The translations under genes were made by a program, and so were the position numbers. From Amphibacillus jilinensis Y1 (GTDB lineage Bacteria; Bacillota; Bacilli; Bacillales; Amphibacillaceae): a stretch of 64,000 nt of DNA. Positions within the stretch are counted from its first letter, which is position 1; every line of letters begins with the position of its first letter. Of the stretch, positions 26,771 through 35,587 are shown one piece after another. The DNA lies in NCBI RefSeq assembly GCF_000306965.1, contig NZ_JH976434.1, positions 44,401 through 108,400 of the forward strand. The letters run 5' to 3'. Below the pieces are notes generated by a model. It was not told where the DNA came from. It searched no databases and saw nothing but the letters and a program-made list of their open reading frames with translations.

Positions 26771-28828
26771 TTGTTTGAACCTATTCAAGAACCTGTCATC
26801 ATTTTTGCAATTGCGGTTATTGTCTTTTTAGTTACACCTTTTATAATGACAAAACTCAAAATGCCTGGTATTGTTGGACCGATTGTTGCGGGTATTATTA
26901 TTGGCCCGTATGGCCTAAATATTTTAGCGCGTGATAGCACCATTGAATTGTTAGGTACGGTTGGTTTGTTGTTTATTATATTTATCGCAGGCCTTGAACT
27001 TGACATTGATGGGTTTAAAAAATACAAAAATCGAAGCTTACTATTTGGTTTATTATCTTTTAACATCCCACTATTGATTGGTTCATTGCTTGGTATAGTT
27101 GTAGGATTTTCAATACCTGCTTCTCTGTTGTTAGGATCGATATTAGGTTCCCACACCTTGCTTGCCTACCCAATTGCCAGTAAAATTGGGGTAAATAAAA
27201 ATAAAGCCGTGATTACCACAATAGGAGGAACGTTAATAACCGATTCCTTTGCGATGATCTTTTTAGCAGTTATTTCTGGCATGGCGATGGGTGAAGTTAA
27301 TGCACAATTCTGGTTTAAACTAATTATTTCTACAGCTGTTTATGCTGTTGTTATACTTGGAGCTGTTCCTTATCTATCAAAATGGTTTTTTAAAATCTCA
27401 GGTATTGATGGAGCTAATGAATTCAATTATGTACTGGTTGTCTTATTTGTTTCTGGGTGGATGGCTCTATATGCTGGATTACAACCGATTATTGGGGCAT
27501 TCCTTGCGGGACTAAGCTTAAATCGGTATATTTTTCAACATGGGTCATTAATGAATCGAATCAACTTTACCGCCAATGCTTTATTTATTCCATTCTTCTT
27601 GCTGTCTGTTGGGATGCTCATGGACTTATCTGCACTATTTACAAGTATAGAAGCTTGGCTATTAACCATTGGCATTGTTCTTGCTCTATTAGCAGGTAAA
27701 TATTTAGCAAGTTGGATAACAGCGAAAGTCTATCGTTATCACGCTAACGAACGTTATTTAATGTTTGGTTTATCGACTCCACAAGCTGCTGCGACTTTAG
27801 CCGCTACCCTTGTTGGATTTGACTTAGGTTTACTCAATCAAGCTACCGTTAATGCGATTATTATTATGATCTTAGTTTCTTGTGTGATTGGTCCTTATCT
27901 AACCGAAAAATTCGCCCGAAAGTTGGCACGTTCATCTGCCCACCCTATTGAAGATACGACAGAAAAAAAACCCGAGCGCATTTTAATTCCTGTTGCCAAC
28001 CCGGATACAATGGAGGCTTTAATGGATCTTGGTTTTCTAGTTCGGATCGCAAGCAAGTCAACCGAACCTATATACCCACTAAAGGTAATTGATAAAGATG
28101 CTAAAGCGGCTGAATACGATGTTGCAACAGCAGAGAAAATGCTTGGTCATGCAATCTTTTACGCTGCTGGAGCAGAAATCCCTGTTCGACCGCTCACGCG
28201 CGTTGACCATAGTATCGGCTGGGGCATTGAACGTGCGGTGACCGAAGAACGGATCACGACTATTATAACGGGTTGGAATGGGGCTAAAACAAACACAGAG
28301 AAAGTCTTTGGAGGGATTATTGATAACGTCCTTGATCATACTTATATTCGATCACTGATTGTTAAACAAGTCCAACCCATCCAAACGACAGAGCGAATGG
28401 TCGTTGTCTTGCCAAGAGGTATTACCGCTAAGCCAGGTTTTAAAGATGCTCTGCAGATTGTTAAACATATTGTAAAACAACTAAATTGTAAATTAATGTT
28501 CATCGTTATGGATGATGATTTTGAGGCGATCGAAAGCTATATTCGCCAGATTAAACCCCATCATAACGCATCATTTTCCCATTTTCCAGATTGGGAAATG
28601 CTTGAGCGTTACTGCTTAAAATTAGGGAAAGATGATCTCGTCATGGCGATAAGCGCGCGTAAAGGTACGGTTGCTTGGCACTCGAGCTTAGAAGCATTAC
28701 CACAAAAGCTATCTGAACAAGTAACTCAAAACTTTATTATTTTCTATCCTTACGAAAATAAAGAAATTGATGTACGTGGGGCACGTGGCACCAGCCTGCC
28801 ACATATTCATATGGAATGGTCATCTTAA
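26771..28828 (+). CDS. CPA2-family cation:proton antiporter with USP-like C-terminal domain
   Basis: A 685-residue protein. Residues 1-385 hold about 12 membrane helices of the KefB/NapA type, with the GIIIGPYGLNIL loop and the ion-binding region TLITDSFAMIFLA. Residues 395-685 are a soluble domain resembling universal stress proteins (RILIPVANPDT, TEERITTIITGWNG). It exchanges Na+ or K+ for H+ across the membrane and suits salt or alkali stress. Start chosen at TTG 26771, seven bases after GGAGGG; the frame extends to 26753. Confidence 0.88.
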   Translation: MFEPIQEPVIIFAIAVIVFLVTPFIMTKLKMPGIVGPIVAGIIIGPYGLNILARDSTIELLGTVGLLFIIFIAGLELDIDGFKKYKNRSLLFGLLSFNIPLLIGSLLGIVVGFSIPASLLLGSILGSHTLLAYPIASKIGVNKNKAVITTIGGTLITDSFAMIFLAVISGMAMGEVNAQFWFKLIISTAVYAVVILGAVPYLSKWFFKISGIDGANEFNYVLVVLFVSGWMALYAGLQPIIGAFLAGLSLNRYIFQHGSLMNRINFTANALFIPFFLLSVGMLMDLSALFTSIEAWLLTIGIVLALLAGKYLASWITAKVYRYHANERYLMFGLSTPQAAATLAATLVGFDLGLLNQATVNAIIIMILVSCVIGPYLTEKFARKLARSSAHPIEDTTEKKPERILIPVANPDTMEALMDLGFLVRIASKSTEPIYPLKVIDKDAKAAEYDVATAEKMLGHAIFYAAGAEIPVRPLTRVDHSIGWGIERAVTEERITTIITGWNGAKTNTEKVFGGIIDNVLDHTYIRSLIVKQVQPIQTTERMVVVLPRGITAKPGFKDALQIVKHIVKQLNCKLMFIVMDDDFEAIESYIRQIKPHHNASFSHFPDWEMLERYCLKLGKDDLVMAISARKGTVAWHSSLEALPQKLSEQVTQNFIIFYPYENKEIDVRGARGTSLPHIHMEWSS

Positions 28829-28853
28829 AACGGGAAGATTGAGATAAAACGAA

Positions 28854-28927
28854 GCTTCAATCAGTGAACGTTTTCGTCCTTCTGATCGGGAGTGGATCAG
28901 GTGCGATTTGCTCTCACCTGTGATAAA
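28854..28927 (+). repeat. Intergenic repeat, deleted form (copy 8)
   Basis: ATAAAACGAAGCTTCAATCA opens and CACCTGTGATAAA closes only 74 bases. The central stem has been lost. It is followed at once by the 41-bp minisatellite. Confidence 0.6.
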
Positions 28928-28937
28928 TTTTTAATCG

Positions 28938-29264
28938 TTCATGCGATATTTTCATTTTTCGTGCGAGCGCATGGATCTTTCATGCGATATTTTCTCTTTT
29001 CGTGCGATCGCATGGACCTTTCATGCGATATTTTCATCTTTCGTGCGAGCGCATGGACCTTTCATGCGATATTTTCATCTTTCGTGCGAGCGCATGGACC
29101 TTTCATGCGATATTTTCTCTTTTCGTGCGAGCGCATGGATCTTTCATGCGATATTTTCTCTTTTCGTGCGAGCGCATGGACCTTTCATGCGATATTTTCA
29201 TCTTTCGTGCGAGCGCATGGACCTTTCATGCGATATTTTCACTTTTCATGCGATCGCACGAAAA
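28938..29264. repeat. 41-bp tandem repeat array, eight units
   Basis: Eight head-to-tail units of 41 bp begin at 28941, 28982, 29023, 29064, 29105, 29146, 29187 and 29228. Each unit holds ATGCGATATTTTC, then CGTGCGAGCGCATGGA; neighbouring units give CGCATG-7nt-CATGCG hairpins. The last unit ends in an inverted core, CATGCGATCGCACG, before a run of A's. Units differ only by a few substitutions. Because no unit contains a plus-strand stop and 41 is not a multiple of 3, all three frames read through, giving spurious 41-residue protein repeats. Confidence 0.95.
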
Positions 29265-29284
29265 AAAACTGAGACAGCTATATT

Positions 29285-29536
29285 CTAAAAAGCAAGCTGT
29301 ACAACCAAAAATAGGGCCAACGTTACAACTGAAAGCAATACTTTTAGCATTCTAAATGTTGTTTCATACTTGCTGGATTTTAATTCTCCAAACACGCATG
29401 TGAGCCATAAAATGATTAATCCAATTGGGATTAACAGATAAACAAAAGGCTCAGGTACAAAAAGTAATATACCAATCCCATATAACAAACTTATTCCTAA
29501 AACCACAATACCAGTAAGCATAGTCGTTATCATCAT
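29285..29536 (-). CDS. Small membrane protein, function unknown
   Basis: 83 residues, almost wholly hydrophobic, with three predicted membrane helices (residues 3-25, 29-47, 62-82) and one charged loop (GELKSSKYETTFRM). It starts at ATG ATG three bases after GAGGAG. I do not recognise the family. It ends beside the minisatellite. Confidence 0.6.
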   Translation of the reverse strand: MMITTMLTGIVVLGISLLYGIGILLFVPEPFVYLLIPIGLIILWLTCVFGELKSSKYETTFRMLKVLLSVVTLALFLVVQLAF

Positions 29537-29604
29537 AACTCCTCTTTTCTACTTTATATTTGGCTAAAAGCAAGTAAGGTAGTTAATAAATAGTCGACGG
29601 TCAG

Positions 29605-29835
29605 TCAATCTTCATCTTTTACATATAGAGTTTCAGGGATAGGTTGATTGAGAATTTCTTGCATCATCGCTCGATATTGCTCGATTTGTTTAAGGTGGGT
29701 ATCGAATTGTGCCGTATTGACTAGATAGTCTTTACCATCATAGATGGCACGAATTTTCTTTTGAAAAACAAGCTGCCTCACTTGTTTTTCTGTACATTCT
29801 AAGTAATCAGCAGCTTCACTTAATGTCACATACAT
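29605..29835 (-). CDS. Excisionase/MerR-like helix-turn-helix protein
   Basis: 76 residues. The first 50 form an excisionase-type winged helix (TLSEAADYLECTEKQVRQLV, then RAIYDGKDYLVN), followed by a short helical tail. Such stand-alone HTH_17 proteins are regulators or phage excisionases. No integrase is nearby, so a regulator is more likely. It lies 11 bp after the pseudouridine synthase gene and is probably co-transcribed with it. Confidence 0.7.
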   Translation of the reverse strand: MYVTLSEAADYLECTEKQVRQLVFQKKIRAIYDGKDYLVNTAQFDTHLKQIEQYRAMMQEILNQPIPETLYVKDED

Positions 29836-29846
29836 CGTTCCACACC

Positions 29847-30708
29847 TCAGTTCAAGTTAAAAGATTTAGGGGGAGCTGCTTCAAAAGTCATTACTACATG
29901 TTTGACGGGATGTTTAAATGAAAGCACTGCAGCATGTAACCCTAATCGACCAATCGGATTTGCTTTTGCACCATATTTTTTGTCTCCAACGACAGGATGG
30001 CCAATCGATGATAGCTGAACTCGAATTTGATTCTTCCTACCTGTTTCCAGATTAATCTTTAATAGCGTATATTTAGCTGTTGCATCGATCACCTGATAAT
30101 GTAAAATTGCCTTTTTCGCTTGATAAGATGAAGAACTTACATACATTAAATGGGTTTTCGTCTCTTTTAACCATGATTCAATCGTACCACGATCCGTTTT
30201 TACTTTTCCTTGGACTAAAGCAATATAAGTACGTTCAGTCACCACCTCTTTCCATCTATCTTGGAGCAGGTGTTTGGTTTCTTCATTTTTAGCAAAAAGC
30301 ATGACACCTGATGTGTCACGGTCTAACCGATGTACAATGTAAATACGATTTTTAGGATCAGATTGTTTAACATAAGCCATAACTTCTCTGTACGCTGTTT
30401 GTTGTTTATCTTGTGGCTTACTTGCCATCGTTAATAAACCCGCTTGTTTATTAATAACAATAAGATCATTATCTTCATATAAGACCTCCACACCGCTAAT
30501 CTGTGGTTTTACTGGAGCCGTCTTTAAAATTTCAACGATTTGACCTGGAGAAACACGGGCATTATATCTTGTTTCTTGGTGACCATCAAGGTAGACTTGC
30601 CCCCTTGTTAATATACCCTTAATATGATTCCGCCCTTTATCGACATGTTTCAACAAAAAAAGCTAACAGTTCACTGGGCTCAGTTACGGTAAACTTGTGC
30701 GTCTTCAT
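29847..30708 (-). pseudogene. RluA-family pseudouridine synthase, frameshifted at a poly-T run
   Basis: An S4 RNA-binding domain (SRN-like KGRNHIKGILTRGQVYLDG) followed by the pseudouridine synthase domain with catalytic HRLDRDTSGV and RKNQIRVQL. The intact frame of 269 codons begins at 30656 inside the S4 domain. The missing N-terminus is present just upstream in another frame: ATG 30708, MKTHKFTVTEPSELLAF. The two frames join if the T7 run at 30655-30661 (minus strand) loses one T. This is a real frameshift, a base-call error at a homopolymer, or slippage. The enzyme would modify rRNA or tRNA uridines; the target is unknown. Confidence 0.75.
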
Positions 30709-30739
30709 TTCTAGCCAACTTCCTCATTCTGTGTTGTTT

Positions 30740-31291
30740 TTAACGTTGTTGCTCTAGCCAGTCTTGCTTGAGCAAACCATAAATCACATGATCAACAAAG
30801 TGATCTTGCAACCATTCGGCCTCTCGTATGACCCCTTCTTGGGTAAAGCCTAACTTCTCAGCAACACCACGGCTCGCTTTATTGAAAAAAGCAGCTCGAA
30901 TATCAATCCGGTTAAGATCTAATTTAGCAAAACCATAATCAATGATCGCGCGTACAGCTTTTGTCATTATACCTTTACGCACAAACGCTTCACCTATCCA
31001 ATAACCAAGTTCTGCTTTCTTATTATACCAATTAATCTTATTAAAACCGACTAAACCTGCCACCTGCTCATCCACCACAATAACAGCTACAAACGATTGT
31101 TGCTTCGCATTACTAATGACGGTTGCTTCCACAAATGCCTTTGTATCCTCTTGTTTTTTCGTATCATCAACAAAAGATAAAAAAGTTCGTAAGTGCTCCC
31201 GTGAATGTGTAATCAGCTGATACAAACTTTCCGCATCACGATGTTCAAGTGGTTTTAACTTGATTCCCGATTCAATCTCATAAGTAAACAT
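30740..31291 (-). CDS. GNAT N-acetyltransferase, RimL/RimJ-like
   Basis: About 183 residues with the GNAT fold of the RimJ/RimL type: ELGYWIGEAFVRKGIMTKAVRA binds acetyl-CoA and RIDIRAAFFNKASRGVAEKLGFTQEG is the C-terminal motif. The substrate may be a ribosomal protein, a small amine or a peptide N-terminus. Start chosen at ATG 31291 with GGAGGGG upstream; TTG 31306 overlaps that site. Alone on the minus strand. Confidence 0.88.
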   Translation of the reverse strand: MFTYEIESGIKLKPLEHRDAESLYQLITHSREHLRTFLSFVDDTKKQEDTKAFVEATVISNAKQQSFVAVIVVDEQVAGLVGFNKINWYNKKAELGYWIGEAFVRKGIMTKAVRAIIDYGFAKLDLNRIDIRAAFFNKASRGVAEKLGFTQEGVIREAEWLQDHFVDHVIYGLLKQDWLEQQR

Positions 31292-31355
31292 AACGATCCC
31301 CTCCAAAGCTTTTTTTACATTATAAAGAACTTTGGAAGTTTACGCCATCCTTTTT

Positions 31356-31503
31356 ATAAAATTAGCCTTCAATCACGGGCATTTTTCATTCGTCTCTGAC
31401 GGATTGATCGTTACGCAAGTTAGAACATTAGGGTACTTATCTATATTATAGACAGGTCCGACATTTTGTGGCAAGCATTTACGAACGGTTATCTGTGATA
31501 AAA
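31356..31503 (+). repeat. Intergenic repeat (copy 9)
   Basis: ATAAAATTAGCCTTCAATCA ... ACGAACGGTTATCTGTGATA and then AAAC. It ends seven bases before the 3' end of the antiporter gene. The central stem is degenerate. Confidence 0.75.
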
Positions 31504-31509
31504 CAACAT

Positions 31510-32691
31510 TTATGAGTTGCCTTTGTTTAATAGACGTGGGGCAGACCATTTGATTCCAATGGCCCCAATTGGCGCTGTTATAATAATAGATAAAACAGCA
31601 ATCGCTAAAATAACACCACCTGTTTCTACACCGGCTGCCAACGGTAATGACCCTATTGCGGCTTGAACAGTTGCCTTTGGCAAATAGGCAATCATACAAA
31701 ACAACCGTTCTTTTGTATTAAAATTCGTACCGATTGTTGCCAACCAAACGCCTAAACTACGCCCGAGTAAACCACAAATAATAATGACAATGCCAAGCAG
31801 TCCTGCCTCAAGCGCAACACTTATATTTACTTCAGCACCAACAAGCGTAAATAAAATAATCTGAGCAAACACCCATACCCCTGCTAATTTTTCAGAAAAA
31901 TGATTAGCAATCGTTGGCTGGCGCTCTAATAAAATAAAACCAAGCGTCATTACCCCTAGCAGACTAGCTACCCCAATCCATTCTCCAAATTCAAAGTATA
32001 AAATCGCTAAAGCAAGCACGAGCAGCAGTTGTTCTGTATGCTTAGGTGCAAAACCACGCCATTTAAACAGACCTAGGAGTAAAAGAGCGACAAGGCCCCC
32101 TCCCAAAACGCCACCACCAATACTCAGTGGTATTTTAGCTAATTCTAGTGCAATATTGGTATCACCCGCCGTACCTAAACCAAGGAAGAAAGTAAATAGT
32201 GTGATGGCAAACACATCATCAATAGATGTTCCTGCTAACAAAAGGGTTGGGATTTGTTTATCATCTCCATAGCCGTCTTCTTTTAAATCCAACATGCTCG
32301 GTACCACAACTGCTGGTGAAACAGCAGCTAAGACAAAGCCAAGCATACCTGCTTCTGCAAAGTTAAAGCCTAATATAAAGTATGCTGCCATCGTGACCGT
32401 AAACCCTTCAAGAAGACAAGGAATACTACTAATTCTTACAGCAATCCCACCAACTTGCTTTAATTGATCACGTTTTAAACCAAGTCCCGCACGTATTAAA
32501 ATAACAATCAAGGCAAATGCACGCCAATCTTGAGAAACAGCGAGTAGCTCTCCATCAAGTAATCCAAACACATAAGGGCCAAACAACACCCCAACGATCA
32601 GCATACCTAGTAAGCCAGGCAACCTTAATAACCCTACCAACTTCGCAGCTATGTAACCAAATAATAATAATAGCGCTATACCTTCTAACAT
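31510..32691 (-). CDS. Cation:proton antiporter (CPA superfamily)
   Basis: A 393-residue membrane protein with about 12-13 helices. Conserved antiporter features include GLLGMLIVGVLFGPYV, the ALIVILIRAGLGL segment, VSPAVVVPSMLDL and AGTSIDDVFAITLF (paired acidic residues for ion exchange), and IAYLPKATVQAAIG. Likely Na+/H+ exchange in pH and salt homeostasis. Start chosen at ATG 32691 after GGAGGG; TTG 32706 overlaps that site. Second antiporter in this window, unlike the first in lacking a soluble domain. Confidence 0.88.
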   Translation of the reverse strand: MLEGIALLLLFGYIAAKLVGLLRLPGLLGMLIVGVLFGPYVFGLLDGELLAVSQDWRAFALIVILIRAGLGLKRDQLKQVGGIAVRISSIPCLLEGFTVTMAAYFILGFNFAEAGMLGFVLAAVSPAVVVPSMLDLKEDGYGDDKQIPTLLLAGTSIDDVFAITLFTFFLGLGTAGDTNIALELAKIPLSIGGGVLGGGLVALLLLGLFKWRGFAPKHTEQLLLVLALAILYFEFGEWIGVASLLGVMTLGFILLERQPTIANHFSEKLAGVWVFAQIILFTLVGAEVNISVALEAGLLGIVIIICGLLGRSLGVWLATIGTNFNTKERLFCMIAYLPKATVQAAIGSLPLAAGVETGGVILAIAVLSIIITAPIGAIGIKWSAPRLLNKGNS

Positions 32692-32914
32692 TAAGCATCC
32701 CTCCAAATGATAGTCTAACCAATGTCACCACCGCCCATTACCCATCCTATATAGTAAAGCCACAAAAAATAGCCACTACAAAAGACAGGGTTTATGACCT
32801 GTTTTTTGTAGAAGCTATTGGCTCAATTGCGGTTTGGGAACGTCCCTGGCGAGCTTCACCGCCATTTTTAATTAGTTATAGCATAGCAGGTTGCTAATCA
32901 CACGTCAAATCGAT

Positions 32915-34138
32915 CTATTCTACATCTTTAAGGAGCAACCATTTATGCTTGTGCTGATGATAAATCATTGCCATCGTGTTAATCGCGCGTTTTATTTGTT
33001 CAGTATTACTGTAAGTATAACAGAGGCGAACATGATTATATTCCTGATTTTCAAAATAAAAAGATTCACTTGAAAGGATGGCGACACCTTTTTCTAAACA
33101 GAGCGTTTGAAGATAGGTCGTGTTAATAGGGTTAAGAAAGGTTAACCAAATAAAAAAGCCACCTTTAGGGATATAATAACTTACTTCCGTTCCAAAACAT
33201 TGATCAATGGCTTTCATCATCACTTGGCAACGTTGGCGATATAACATCACAATCTTATCAAGGTGTTGCTGAAAATGAACCTGTTCAAAAAAGTTAGCCA
33301 CAACTTCTTGAACAAATACATTTGTTGTCCCGTCTGGCTTTAAGCTTGTCATTTGGTCAATTACTTCTTGATCGGCAATTGCCCATCCTAAACGCACACC
33401 CGGCGCAACAATTTTAGAGAACGTGCTTAAATAAATCGTTCTTTCTGGGGCAAAGTGATAAATCGCTGGTTGCTGAATATTTGAGAAGTTTAAATCAACA
33501 TAAGCATCATCTTCTAAAATAAAAAAATTGTAACGATAAGCCAGTTCCGCTAAATGCTTGCGGCGACTAATCGATAGGCTAACACCTGTCGGATTATGAT
33601 AATTTGGCATAACATAGATCATTTTAGGCAGGGGTTCACCAGCCGATATAACTAATTGCAAAGCCTGTTCAACGCGATCGACATTAAGCCCCTCTTCATC
33701 AACCGGAAATGTTTTCATATGCACACGAGCTGTTTGAAATATACGAACCGCACCAAAAAAAGTTGGCGCTTCTAGCCAAATGTGATCACCTTCATTGGTC
33801 AATGTTCGCACTGCTAAATCGATGGCTTGCATCGATCCATTGGTTACCAACACCTGCTGATCCTGTACGTTTATTTTACGCAAGCGTGATCGATTAACAA
33901 TCCATTCTGCTAAACGCGTTTTCCCAGTCGCTCCAGTATATTGCAAGCTCCGTTCACCATCTTTAATAATGGCTTTTTCCATTGCGTCACGTAACAAATC
34001 TGTTGGAAATGTCTCAGGAGCTGGAAAACCATAAGCTAATGACAGCATATGTTCAGTTCCTTTGCTAAATGCTGATCCTACGGTAGGTAAGGTAGGGGGT
34101 ACACGCTTTGAATATTGAAATGATTTAGAAGCTTCCAT
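32915..34138 (-). CDS. PLP-dependent aminotransferase, class I/II (LysN-like)
   Basis: A 407-residue fold-type I aminotransferase: LVTNGSMQAIDLAVRT, VMPNYHNPTG, EDDAYVDLNF, and the PLP lysine in YLSTFSKIVAPGVRLGW; the substrate carboxylate Arg is near VRLCYTYS. This resembles 2-aminoadipate or aromatic/branched-chain transaminases; there is no GntR domain, so it is not a MocR regulator. Start chosen at ATG 34138 after AAAGGTG. A terminator-like hairpin stands between promoter and start, suggesting attenuation. Confidence 0.88.
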   Translation of the reverse strand: MEASKSFQYSKRVPPTLPTVGSAFSKGTEHMLSLAYGFPAPETFPTDLLRDAMEKAIIKDGERSLQYTGATGKTRLAEWIVNRSRLRKINVQDQQVLVTNGSMQAIDLAVRTLTNEGDHIWLEAPTFFGAVRIFQTARVHMKTFPVDEEGLNVDRVEQALQLVISAGEPLPKMIYVMPNYHNPTGVSLSISRRKHLAELAYRYNFFILEDDAYVDLNFSNIQQPAIYHFAPERTIYLSTFSKIVAPGVRLGWAIADQEVIDQMTSLKPDGTTNVFVQEVVANFFEQVHFQQHLDKIVMLYRQRCQVMMKAIDQCFGTEVSYYIPKGGFFIWLTFLNPINTTYLQTLCLEKGVAILSSESFYFENQEYNHVRLCYTYSNTEQIKRAINTMAMIYHQHKHKWLLLKDVE

Positions 34139-34950
34139 AGCAATCACACCTTTCGCATTAACTATTTAAAAATAAGCCTCAAGCACCTATATTAAGGCAC
34201 TTGAGGCTAGACACAAAAATCTTTTTTTGGGATGAGAAAGATTGATCTCTATTACACTATAACTTGTTTAGAAATGGTTTCAATTGCTTTGTTAAATGAT
34301 CTAACGTTCTATTTACTAAGTACTTCTTTAATAAAAAAGCACAGATATGTAATAACAAGATTGTTAAATTTTCTAACAAGTAACTTGGCTAATACTGTGT
34401 AAGATAAACAAGGTTCGTTGTTCCAACACGTATGGATTTATAATCGGAACTATTATTTCCCTTTTTCCTTCTGAACTTTCAGTCGCTCTACTTTTCAACG
34501 TATGCTCATTGTCGTTTGATAGAATGTGTAATCTCTCCATGTCTCATTTCCCTCTACAAAAGCGAGATTAAAATCTACGTCTGTAATAATAACTCTGTTA
34601 TTTAGGAGGTGAATCAGGAAGTATTTCTTTATCTAGAACGGATAGATTAACTAGTCAGGACACGAGAGAACTTTTGATAACGTCATGTCAGGTTTTTCTT
34701 AGAGAGAAGATGAGATTATTCCTTGCAGAAAACGTACGCGCTTATAACGTTTCTGTTACAAGAAACAGAGTTTACTAAACTTTCTATTTAACCGTTTTAA
34801 TGAACACGTGTTTTAATTCCCCTATGAACCTTGATGTGATATGATCGTGGTAAATGTCCACGCTGTCGGCAGCATCATGAAATCGTCCGGTTATCATTAA
34901 ATAACATGAACAGATCATTACATAATGGTCGACATGCAAGAAGAAAGTAG
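34139..34950. other. Gene-free stretch with the aminotransferase leader
   Basis: Apart from the leader at 34158-34285, this 800-bp region has no convincing gene. A plus-strand open stretch at about 34603-34777 has an AGGAGG nearby but no start codon in frame. It may be a decayed regulator gene. Confidence 0.5.
34158..34285 (-). promoter_or_regulatory. Aminotransferase leader with promoter and terminator-like hairpin
   Basis: On the minus strand TTGAAA, a 16-bp spacer and TATAGT form a promoter near 34285-34257. About 45 nt later GCCTCAAGTGCC pairs with GGTGCTTGAGGC (12 bp with wobbles) and is followed by TTATTTTT, ending 20 bases before the ATG. This is a terminator in the 5' leader, so read-through probably depends on a signal. 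No known riboswitch or T-box is recognisable. Confidence 0.5.
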
Positions 34951-35388
34951 GTGATTCATATCCAAGAAAAGTATAAAAAAAAGTTGCATAAGTTAACCAA
35001 TCGTGTCGGGGCAGCTATTATGGCAATTGAAGTGTTTTTAGCTATGTTAATTATTATTGCGGTGCTTATCAGTGGAGTAGCTCTTGTTATTTCCGTGGTT
35101 CAACAAGGTTCCCTGACACACTTACTCGATTATGATAATTTCCAGAGTTTACTTTCATATTTACTTATGCTTATTATCGGTCTAGAGCTTGCTTTAATGC
35201 TTATCAAGCATAAACCAAGTAATGTGATAGATGTCATGATTTATGCAATAGCCAGAAAGATGCTTATCTATTCAACGGCAACAATTGAGATGTTAGTAGG
35301 TGTCATCGCATTAGGCATTCTATTTATCATAAAGGTTTCATTAAAGAAAGCAAAAGTAGAAGAAGATCAGGATATAGCGAATAATTAG
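34951..35388 (+). CDS. PsiE-like membrane protein
   Basis: 145 residues with four predicted helices (about 20-46, 65-85, 95-110, 115-135), resembling the phosphate-starvation-inducible PsiE family, whose role is not known. Starts at GTG 34951. The C-terminus is charged and cytosolic (KKAKVEEDQD). It stands alone on the plus strand. Confidence 0.6.
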   Translation: MIHIQEKYKKKLHKLTNRVGAAIMAIEVFLAMLIIIAVLISGVALVISVVQQGSLTHLLDYDNFQSLLSYLLMLIIGLELALMLIKHKPSNVIDVMIYAIARKMLIYSTATIEMLVGVIALGILFIIKVSLKKAKVEEDQDIANN

Positions 35389-35587
35389 TAGAGCCCATCA
35401 TTTTACTTAAAAGATTGAAGAGCATTCATTTGATCGTTAATTACATAAATCATTATTCGCTATTTTAATTTATCCATGATCATGTGCGAACAGTTGCGCG
35501 GTTTACAACGAGGTAGATTAAATGCTTTATTTAGTTACTAAAGTTGTGTGATTATCTATAACCATTCACTTATAGAAAGTCTTGCTC

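Noticed and set aside
28938-29264. CRISPR array
   Set aside because: The 41-bp units are contiguous and identical throughout; there are no unique spacers and no cas genes nearby.
28892-29355. Three overlapping plus-strand frames of 115-126 codons with protein repeats
   Set aside because: They are the three readings of the 41-bp tandem array, which has no stop codon in any plus frame; none has a ribosome binding site.
34603-34777. Plus-strand frame after AGGAGG
   Set aside because: No start codon is in frame at the right distance, and the residues match no family I know; too short to call as a gene.
35490-35575. A further copy of the intergenic repeat
   Set aside because: CGGTTTACAACGAGG and GATTATCTATAACC are faintly similar to the right half, but the ends do not match well enough.
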